Part shown: piece after piece, positions 55,744 to 64,000 of the stretch
Layout: each line of letters starts with the position of its first letter
Position numbering within the stretch: the first letter of the stretch is position 1
Source: Mermis nigrescens
Lineage: Eukaryota; Nematoda; Enoplea; Mermithida; Mermithidae
Direction of reading: 5' to 3'
Length of the DNA: 64,000 nt
Assembly (NCBI GenBank): GCA_036768485.1
Contig: JAVLUZ010000340.1
Coordinates: forward strand, 5,515,886-5,579,885
Notes under the pieces: model-generated
Databases searched by the model: none
What the model saw: only the letters and a program-made list of their open reading frames with translations
Told to the model about the DNA's origin: nothing
Translations under genes and position numbers: made by a program

Positions 55744-55870
55744 GATATAAGCATCTATACATCGACCTAAGCATCTATACATCGACCTAAGCATCTATAC
55801 ATTGACCTGAGCGGAGCGATCTCGACCCTAAGCAGCTTAAAACACCTTTTCAGATATACTAAGCCTAAGC

Positions 55871-56812
55871 TCTCTATTCCGCACAGATTTTCCTATATCT
55901 TATCAAGTAAAACCGAAAAAATGAAAAAAATGAAAATTTTTTTTAAAGTTTTTTAAAATTTCAAACCGAAAAAAATAATAGTTTCCGCGCAAAATGATTG
56001 GTTTTTGGAATCACTGACCTTTGGAATGCCAGAAAAAGTTATTTTAACGAAAAAATAAAAAATTCCGGTAAAGTGAAAAATACCCAAAATTTAATTCTAC
56101 GTACAACCAATTACTGGCGCTGTCACTGAAGTTACCTATTGGCGTTTGCTTACCCCTGCATTACTTAGCGTGCTTGAGTTGTTTTGATGCATTACCCGCT
56201 AATTCCTAAAGTTGTCATTTTCTCTCTATTTTCCTTTAGTAGGCATGAAATTGGGCTTTTAAGCATTTTTTCCGAATTTCGGTATTTTTTATAATTTTTG
56301 ATGTAGCGTGTGAATTGGGATCGTTGCTTTATTTCACTTGATTCGTTCTTTTTGTTTATTGTTTATTGCAATGTACCTACCTTAGTTGGTCGCCTGATCT
56401 CGCTAGATTATGGCTGATTGTTTTACAAAAAAATTAAGCAAAACTTTCATTTTATTTTATTTTGTACAATTTTTTCCTCTTCCTCCTTTTTTTATTCCTT
56501 ATAGGTAGGTTGCAGGTAGGTAATGGTCATACGTTTGCAGTAAAATATTTCAGTTTAGTTAAGTTAAAAGTTCTGGTTCTTGGGCTGCAACATCTTGTGC
56601 AAATATTTCCGTTTTTTGCTCTACAGAAATCTACCGCGATGTGAACAAACCCCAAAATTGTGTTACACATTTCAAAATTTCGATTCACAGTCAAGCTGAT
56701 ATACTTATAAAAACCTCCGCCGACCATTCATGCTTACCTTAATGCAATGGTCCAAAATTAAGCACGAGTATAAGCATGTGCTTCATTATGTGCATTTAAG
56801 CTGAGCTGTAGC
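55871..56812. other. Unassigned sequence
   Basis: AT-rich, with no gene or element end supported. Confidence 0.3.
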
Positions 56813-57445
56813 CAGGCCCGTATCCAGGATTTTGTTTCGGGGGGGGCACGACTAAAATTTTTTAAAACGTAACGTAAGGGAGGGCAAGACGATAAATTTT
56901 GGTTTGTAAATTGTGGTACCTACCATATAAGTACCTTAGATACTGTGAGAATCCGATGGAAACCATCTCTCTTAGAGACTCGGGAGATCTGGGGTAGAGC
57001 GCTGAAGTGCTGCCTCCAGCGGGGTCTGGGGTAGGGCCCAGAAAAATTTTGTAAAAAGAGCTCTTCAATTTTTAATCGTAACCTAAAAATTTTCACAAAA
57101 TCAGCCGAATCACGATTCTGAGTTCACCATAAAAATAATTAAAGTTCACTAGCAAATTCATAGTCATCGCCAAAAAATTGATGTCATTCTTGCTTATTGA
57201 ACAGGTCTCATTTTCTGCACAAAACCTGTGAAGAACAGGAGACATAAGTAGATGCAAAATACGCTTTAAGTTGTATAAAGACTGAAAATGGCGTGTTTAA
57301 ACCGCGCACTTGGGACTAAATAGATTCTAATTATAATTATGAATTTCTTGCAATTTTGCTAAAAAAGCAAAGGGGAAAAACTCATTCTCCGATTTCATTC
57401 GGAGGAGCACGTGGCCCTCCTCCTATCTACCTCGATGTGGGCCTG
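56813..57445. mobile_element. hAT-like element (633 bp)
   Basis: CAGGCCCGTATCCAGGATTT at the left and CAGGCCCACATCGAGG in reverse at the right. Flanks GCTGTAGC and ACTGCAGC match at 6 of 8, both changes transitions. No ORF. Confidence 0.7.
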
Positions 57446-57701
57446 ACTGCAGCTTTAATTTTATTGCAACTTTGTGAGCAACAAAGCGTTGCTTAAGCTG
57501 GTATTTAAACATGTTTATTGCAACTGGGCCCTGTAATTCGGCCCTAAGTGCAGATTTTTTATAATTTTAGTCATCACTACAATGTATTATTAAATCTGTA
57601 TAGATTGTTTGGAGGTATATGTAGTGAAGAAACGTTGGCTAAAAGCTCGATCTTTCTTTGCAGACAAGATTTGATTAGACTAGCCTGTTAAAAGAGGCAA
57701 T

Positions 57702-57755
57702 ATGAATCACAGATATTTATCAAACGAAGAACTAAAGGGATTTAGCAACTATAAG
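57702..57755 (+). CDS. EPT1: EPT1 exon 1 (residues 1-18)
   Basis: ATG at 57702 with AAT before it; MNHRYLSNEELKGFSNYK, donor AAG|GTACGT. Phase 0. No in-frame ATG was found closer upstream that fits the family. Confidence 0.9.
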
Positions 57756-60700
57756 GTACGTATTTATTCATATTGCATACTATGCCATGTTCTGCTGGTT
57801 TAATGATTCATGATGCGGATTTTTAAATGTTTTATGTTGGTGCTCGAGAAATTTTGCAGGAAATATTCTGTAAGCTTAAAATCGCCCGACATCACCTGTC
57901 TCTGACTGCTAAGCGTGCATATGTAAAAACACAATTAACATGTGAAATAAGGCCTTTTTTGCCGGTTTTAGTGATAAACGGACCTTACTTTTTGACCTAT
58001 TGAAAGCAAAGTTTCGAGGAGTGTCATGATTTTTCCGTTCAAACATACGGCTAATTTCCATATATGTAACAGAAGAAGTACGGGGTCTGGTCTCCCATTT
58101 CAACGTCGGTTCTTCCTCTATTTCTTCACAAAAGCTGAGATCCATTACTCCGACTTTTGTGCAGATTTCAGGTTATTTTTTGTAGCTTTTTTGTCTTTCC
58201 GGTCAAAAATAGTTCTTTATTTTCTCCCACATAATTTCGAACCTTTACATGTAACTATGCCAATCTATGATCGAAATATTGGAAAAAACTACGAACATGT
58301 AAAAACGTTTTTCTCGAAAATTAGGAGTGTTTTTTCTGAAACTGAAAACGGCTGAATTTGGTCACCGCATCATATATTTTGATCCCTTTCTGCTATTCTT
58401 GCCTATAATGCAGTAATGTTTTCATCTTTTTCTTTCGCAGAAAATTACTCGCTTTATGTTACTAAACATGCATAAGTGTGCAAGGTCAAACTTTATGGGA
58501 GAAATAAAAATAAAAAATTTGGTGATAGCTAAGTGCTTTGTAAAAGAACGATTTAACAACAAAAACCATGGCATCGCCTTTAAACCATCGTTTTCGAGCA
58601 TTTTCAACAAACATATTGCCTTTTTGAACTCACAGACATAGCTATGAAGTCGTTTGTGGACTAAAAATACACATGCACTGCACACTGGGGGAGGAGGGTA
58701 TGGGAGGTCTTCCCCTACCAGGATTCTTTGAAACGCATATCCCCCTCAGGCCATCTTGGACCAGAACTGGTTGCTTGAGAAAGCGTCAAATGACGACGAA
58801 CAGTGTAATTTTAAGTGCATATACTTATTTTTTGAGCAATAGACTGTTCAATTCAGTCATCCGGATACTTTTCGTCTATTATTTTCTATATATTTGATAT
58901 TAATAGGTCATTCGATTACTCGTATTGTTATTGTCTTCATGCTAATTCAAGCATAAATACTCATGAAAATAAAATACGGTGAATTATGTAAGTACGAAAG
59001 CTTGGCATTCAATGGGTGAAAATCACTCATTAACTTCCCCCTACCCATGAAACTCTGTTTATTAACTTCCAGAGCTTTTAACCCGTTTGCATGTACATAT
59101 GTAAAAATACATAGCTATTTAGCCATTTTTTAAGTCGGGAAAAGAGCTGTAACTCCTTTTGAGACAGAAAAAATTGTATAGCATTTCTGAACTCACCCGA
59201 TGGTATGTTTCTGAGTCCAAAAAGGCTATATAGCTATTTTTGAGCCCAAAAAGGCTGTTAGAAATGTTTCTTCGGCCAAAGTGGCTATATAGTTATCAGT
59301 TCTTAAGCTCAGGGGGCAACATATACCCCTTCTCACCCCTCCCCATGCCCATGTATGTTACTTAATTATCAAAAATTTTGCGAACACATGTAAGTTAGAG
59401 TACTCGCTCTTTTGAATTTATTTGAGTTTGTAATTTGAATTTTGAGTGTAGAAGGAACTTGATGCTATTATGTAGCTTATTTGTATGAAATTTACATTTT
59501 AGTACTCTTCCATTGACAACAGCCCGCTAGCCGTTTACGTATCACATCCATTTTGGAATCAAATTGTTAAAGTAAGCTTGACGTTTCTGCTTCCATTTAA
59601 TTCTTTAAACTACACACGTAGGTAGATGTTTGATATAATTTATTGAGCATTCTAAATAGAATGTCTTGGTGACTATGTATTGTCTCCTTATTTAAGTTGT
59701 TCGAGGAAATTCAGATGGTACATATGAAACTCTTCAGAAGTACAAATTTATCAACCTTCTTCAAGTGCGATGTAAACTTGTTTATTCTCTCGTAGTATTG
59801 TTCTAGCAACGTGAATACTTTGTCGAAGTAGTAGTGTGAATTTATTGACTTCTTCAGTCTATTGAAACACTTGTTTTTTTAATTTTTTTGACGTTGTTAA
59901 TTTGGCTCAAGACTAGAAATGTATGGCGAAGGAGTTTTAAAAAACGTTTTGTTTCTCGTAAGGGTCTTCGAAAGGTAAAAAGTTCGTGAAATGCGTTTAA
60001 AAGACCGCCGAAACAGATTTTCAGCGTATGATTTTGAGCTAGTAAACGCATAATTTTAAGGCGCTTGACGCCGGATTTTTTGTTTCAGTATATGGTTTTG
60101 TCTTCTGAACCGCTCAAATTTTTGTTAAACCTTAAGAACACGTAAAATTTTTTAAGAACTTTTGGCAATAGCCCATTCCAGTCCGTCCGTGGAACGGGCT
60201 AAGACAAAAGCTGGACGGGCTGAGGGCATTTGGATGTGCCGATTTTGAAAAAATTACATGAAAAAACGGTGAAAAATCTAACAAAATTGTCTTTTTTAAA
60301 TCTATTGTCTGTCTCAATTATGGAACCAACCAATCTTTGAGAGCTAATAGTTGGACGGGCTGAAGCTTTGGTTATTGCTTTCTTATGATTCATTTTTCGA
60401 TGTTGCTTTCTTTGCAAAGCACAAAGATTGGTTACAAAGGCAAAAGTTAAGAAATTGATTATGGACTGGATGATGAGAAATCTGCTGTGTAAATAGTTTG
60501 AACGATTTTTGTCGATAGGATACCTATTAATTAAAGTGAACAATATTTTTTTCATTATTTTATAGAGTTCGCCGAAAAATGCTCAAACATATCAATTTTT
60601 AGAGGCTGTTAGCGAAAATTTACTGAATATATTATTGTATACATTAGTCCTCTCTCATATGACGAAAGTCTTAAAAGCTGAATCTATGTAGACTAGAATT

Positions 60701-61651
60701 GGGTCGTTTGCATATTTGTCTTTGTATGATGTATCAAATTATAACTCAAAAATGTTGCCTTGCCATGATCGATTTGTTTGTATTTAACGAAAGTATTAAC
60801 TACTTGCTGTACAAATCGTTTTAAACTAGTTGTATCCACACCTGGGCGTGGGGGGTTTGGGAATATGCACCCCCTCCCCGAGAAACCAAATACCCCCCCC
60901 AGAAATCAAAATATCCCCCAGAAATCAAATTTTGAATTTTTTGTTTTTCCGCAATTTTTTGATGCCAATGGATAGTGCTCGATGAGGAACGTTGAAAAAT
61001 GGTGTTTTTTCGCCATACCACCATTTTTAAAGCCATTTTTCGACCTTTGAAAAATCTTGCACCCCCGCAGAATTTTCTTGCTGCCCACGTATGGTTGTAC
61101 CTATTGTTCGCTCTTATTTACAAAAATCGATTTAGGCTAAGTGACGTTGCCTTATCTAAGTATTTACTAGGGCAGGCGTGAAAAATCGTCATTAAGGTGA
61201 CTCGCTTGTCTCGTTTTGCATTTCGTCGTTCGTTTTATTGACAATACATGCTCTATCGTTTCTCGTAATTTTCGGGCGTTTTGCAGTAAAATATTTCAGT
61301 TTTCAGTTAACCCTCCGAGATAAAATTTATCGCTACGGGCCTAGAAGTAGTATACCAATTTTATTCGGTATTGTTCTAATAATCTCACTTTGATTTTCGA
61401 TTGTGGGAAATCGACGGATGACTTCTACTGTTGTTCTCTAACCGGTTCGATTTTCTAGCTGTATCCTATGTGGCTTGCTCCAAATGTGCTCACATTCGGC
61501 GGAATGGTGTTGGTGATGAGCGCGTTTTGCATTGTATCATATTACGATTATGACCTGATGGCTTCTAGCTCGCCAATCATGGGCCGGCCGCCCGTCCCAC
61601 ATTGGGTTTGGCTTTATTGCGCTGTATCGACCTTCTTGGCCCATACAATGG
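57702..61651 (+). CDS. EPT1: Ethanolaminephosphotransferase (EPT1/SELENOI-like), first three coding exons
   Basis: An integral membrane CDP-alcohol phosphatidyltransferase, which makes phosphatidylethanolamine from CDP-ethanolamine and diacylglycerol in the ER/Golgi. Joined exons 57702-57755, 59503-59571 and 61459-61651 give 105 codons plus one base, all junctions GT-AG. Residues 19-38 read YSSIDNSPLAVYVSHPFWNQ, with HPFW typical of EPT1 rather than the choline enzymes. WLAPNVLTFGG (46-56) opens the first membrane helix, and HWVWLYCAVSTFLAHTM leads to the catalytic DG..A.R motif. The base G at 61651 would begin the Asp codon of that motif in the next exon, which was not found before 64000. 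The gene is therefore cut by the window edge. Intron 2 contains a retrotransposon remnant. Confidence 0.93.
57756..59502. other. EPT1 intron 1
   Basis: AT-rich. A GC-rich run at 58680-58760 (GGGGGAGGAGGGTATGGG) looks like the end of a short repeat. ORFs here have no recognisable product. Confidence 0.4.
59503..59571 (+). CDS. EPT1: EPT1 exon 2 (residues 19-41)
   Basis: Acceptor TTACATTTTAG, 69 bp, donor AAA|GTAAGC. Holds the KYSS...HPFWN segment; too short for ORF detection. Confidence 0.93.
59572..60559. other. EPT1 intron 2, left part
   Basis: Contains one GGCGC-type hairpin (GGCGCTTGACGCC at 60060-60072). The minus-strand frames at 60132-60555 are not convincing as genes. Confidence 0.35.
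60560..61200 (+). pseudogene. Non-LTR retrotransposon 3' remnant split by a family C MITE
   Basis: The parts 60600-60836 and 61094-61200 match 42640-43000 (for example GTATGATGTATCAAATTAT, then TACAAATCGTTTYAA, CTTATTTACAAAAATCG and TTATCTAAGTATTTACTAGG), with frameshifts. It is the same element family as 42470-43138, much decayed. Confidence 0.75.
60837..61093. mobile_element. hAT-like MITE, family C, nested in a retrotransposon
   Basis: CACACCTGGGCGTGGGG at the left and CATACGTGGGCAGCAAG in reverse at the right. GTTGTATC/GTTGTACC is duplicated at 7 of 8. The uninterrupted homologous site at 42830-42842 reads GTTGTTCCTC. Confidence 0.85.
61459..61651 (+). CDS. EPT1: EPT1 exon 3 (residues 42-106, first membrane helices)
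   Basis: Acceptor GATTTTCTAG followed by CTGTATCCTATGTGG (LYPMW). 193 bp, ends in ATGG with donor GTTAGC, phase 1. The usual D-G follow-on is in the next exon, outside the window. Confidence 0.93.
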
Positions 61652-63178
61652 GTTAGCTAAGTCGATGTTATCATTTATCTATTCGCATTGGTGTTCGTTG
61701 TTTGCTCTTCTGATAGAAACGCAAATCGTTCTGTGATTCTGAACTGCTAAGAAATTCTAATAAAATAACGAGCAGCATACAAATGCATAACTGATTCTAT
61801 TTCCATGATGGAAATTAATGTCCGCAAGCAAGCGAGCAGTGAACGAGGTACCTATACATATTTAGAAAACAGCTAGTCAGTAATGCGAAGTGCGGAGGAT
61901 AAGTTCAAAAATTGAATTACAAAACTTTACAGTATAAATAAGTATGAGGTATGTATTATTTCGTTTCCGCACTTTCGTGTCCTTTCTTACATGTATTTTT
62001 CGATTTCCTTCAACTCCAAATCATCGATAATGTACTTGAATGGCTCATATCAAGCGACATACGCGCTTGGGTTTTATTTTTTGATTTGTTTTCTTAAAAG
62101 TCCTACTACATATGTATGTATATCACACAAGGGCATATTGAAGGGTAAAAGGGGGTATAAACATACATGTAGGAGGGGGATAGGGATCTCTCCACCCAAA
62201 GTCGGCCCCTTCCCCCATCCCCGAAGCCAGAAACTTTTTCACCCCCACGATTTTTAGGGGAAAAATCTAATTTTTTGGTCGTTTTTAGGTGCTTTTTGGC
62301 CGTTCTTGGCCAAAAATTGGAGGTCCTAAACCCCTCCCCTCCTAAAAATGGCCGAGGACATCCCAAATTTTGAGCCGTTACAGGTATAGGTATAAACCTC
62401 TCCCTAAAATTATGAAAAACCGGATAAATACTGTCAAATGATTCTGGAAAACATAAGCTAGATACTGCTGGGAAGGTTTTGATTACACTGTGGAAAATAT
62501 AGCTCTATTATTAAACAATTCAGCTACCTGGTCATTTTGCTGCTAAAGTATTGATTTTTCCATAGTCGTACACTTATGGCAATTGCATGTATACATACGC
62601 ATGGGGGTGCGCAGGGAGGGGCGGGGCGGCCGCCTCCTTAGCTTAGTTTTGAAATGGTGAGATAATGGATTTTGACAAAACGAATTTTGAAATTAGATTT
62701 ATTTGCATACCTCCTGACCTAAAAATGGCATTTTAACATGCTCAAGTACTACGTATTTAACAAGATTATCCGGTAAAAAACGCTTGTTACATATGATCAC
62801 TTTTTACTTTGTAAATATGACCATTTCTGAATTACACCCCCTACCTTAATCATTTATTTACTATGTAATATTGTCATTTGTCTTATGATATGAAGCGCGA
62901 AAATGAAAGTGCTTAAACTCACGGGCATTGAACAAATTGATGTTTTTGGTGCATCCGAAACTTGATTAATCTTAGCGCTGCTGATTTTTCGAAAATCTTG
63001 TAGGTGCACAAATTATTTTCATTACATACTAGTTACTGATTTATTGTTTGGCCCTTAATGACATTCATGTCGCGGTTATGTAAGGAAGAACTCACTCATT
63101 CTTCTTGACCCTTCTCTGATTTTTTTTGGCAAAAATTTTTTTAATCAAGGGACAAAAGTAGGTACATCAGTGTTTGTA
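61652..63178. other. EPT1 intron 3 sequence to the next MITE
   Basis: Contains C-rich repeat ends near 62190-62260 and 62580-62640 (GGGGCGGGGCGGCCGCC), probably parts of short hAT-like elements with unclear limits. No further EPT1 exon was found. Confidence 0.35.
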
Positions 63179-63752
63179 CAGAGTGTCACGAAATGATAGC
63201 CCCTCCAAAAATTGACTTTCAAGAATCATGGAAAAAATACACAAAATACCGTGTTGTAGAGTATTCAATTCTGCGTCGGATGCTTATTTTATCAAAGCGC
63301 AATGTGCACCGGTACATTTTTATTGATCAGAAACAAAGAATATCTCAGTATTTCGAAATTCCACGACTACATCCATTTAAAGATCCCTATAGCCGTCTTC
63401 AGCTTAGTCGACCTGCCTTAAATGCATAGTCATTGAACATAACAGATTTTCAGACTAATTCGCATCATTTTCTAATTCATTTAATACCATAGACCAATTT
63501 TTCGATGGTGTTTCTGCAGAAAAGCGACCGATTTCTGACTCCATGCGCAAGAGAATCTATGCAAGAGATCAAGAGATCTTACTAAGACAGATCCTTTTTA
63601 TAGCTAATTTTAAAAAGCAATTTTTTGCAATGTGCAAATTACTTTTACTACCCAAAGCAGAATTGAATGCTCTACAGTATAGTGCTTACAGATTTTTCCT
63701 ATCTTACCCTGAAATCAATTTTTGGAGGGGGCTATCATTTTGTGACACCCTG
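63179..63752. mobile_element. Tc1/mariner-like MITE (574 bp, TSD TA)
   Basis: CAGAGTGTCACGAAATGATA at the left and CAGGGTGTCACAAAATGATA in reverse at the right, about 40 bp of TIR, flanked by TA. The CAGGGTGTC terminus is characteristic of mariner-type MITEs. Two short ORFs begin in or run into the TIRs and are not taken as genes. Confidence 0.8.
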
Positions 63753-63819
63753 TATAATACAATGTAAATATTTGAAATCTAAGCGGGGTTCCTTATGCGG
63801 AAATTTTTAACAATGACCC

Positions 63820-64000
63820 GTATCCACTATACAAGCACATTGCACAGCATGGGAATTCTGTGGGGGATGAAATTCTGAAATGTCTTTCTGGGCTCAAAAA
63901 TAGTGGATAGGCGTCAAAAATAGTTTCCGGCGTTTCTTACTATGCTCCATGTTTTTAGAGCATTAAAACATCAGAAAAATTTTGAATAAAATATAAAACA
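63820..64000. mobile_element. Family D repeat, cut by window edge
   Basis: GCACAGCATGGGAATTCTGT with GGGGGATGA and AAAATAGTTTCCGGCGTTTC match other D copies (22844-23255, reverse of 24290-24622). Confidence 0.5.

Larger units (their letters stand above)
54734..55870. mobile_element. TIR element with 20-bp tandem repeats in both ends
   Basis: Termini GCTTAGGCTTAGTATATCTG and its perfect complement. Both inverted ends (about 120 bp) contain three tandem copies of a 20-bp unit, GCTTAGGTCGATGTATAGAT. The interior holds another fold-back (54855-55100) and a nested 401-bp hAT-like MITE in the right array. No ORF. Confidence 0.75.

Noticed and set aside
63193..63767. Two ORFs (78 and 74 residues) in the last kilobase
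   Set aside because: Both start or end within the TIRs of a mariner-like MITE and show no recognisable product.

Overview
The window looks like insect nuclear DNA. It is AT-rich, carries two metazoan genes interrupted by GT-AG introns, and is otherwise filled with nested transposable elements, mostly short hAT-like elements with 8-bp target-site duplications (TSDs). Frequent short runs of the GTAGGTAC/TACATAC type suggest a hemipteran such as an aphid or scale insect, but that is a guess.

Two genes can be read with confidence. On the minus strand, an SLC1A-family (EAAT-type) glutamate/aspartate:Na+ symporter spans 25242 down to 4076. I reconstructed nine coding exons (219, 254, 43, 79, 190, 234, 195, 135 and 121 bp) with consistent splice phases, giving 489 residues with all signature motifs. 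On the plus strand, the first three coding exons of an ethanolaminephosphotransferase (EPT1/SELENOI-like) lie at 57702-57755, 59503-59571 and 61459-61651; the rest of that gene is beyond the right edge. An orphan ORF with a good upstream splice acceptor lies at 447-935.

Layout: 1-4.0 kb holds the orphan ORF and a GC-rich retroelement ORF1 fragment. 4.1-25.2 kb is the transporter, whose introns carry several insertions: a 4.2-kb element rich in TGTAAAG motifs (6.1-10.3 kb), a terminal-inverted-repeat element with a captured SR-rich ORF (12.6-14.2 kb), and a 3.66-kb element built around a 3.1-kb palindrome (18.6-22.2 kb). 25.5-29.1 kb is a cluster of short hAT-like elements, some nested. 29.6-40.0 kb and 40.1-48.8 kb are two directly repeated copies of the same roughly 9-kb sequence, separated by exactly 100 N. 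They differ by clean transposon insertions, so they may be two haplotypes placed end to end by the assembler. 49-53.2 kb is very AT-rich, with a possible mitochondrial fragment and about 700 bp of TAA-type microsatellite. 53.3-64 kb holds retrotransposon 3' ends, more inverted-repeat elements and the EPT1 exons.

The least explained signals are non-coding: (a) a 5-bp-stem hairpin, GGCGC-NNN-GCGCC, with a conserved stem, a variable triloop and an AT-rich leader, recurring in several different elements; (b) arrays of GTGTAAAG/CTTTACAC motifs shared by two otherwise different large elements; (c) the 3.1-kb palindrome.
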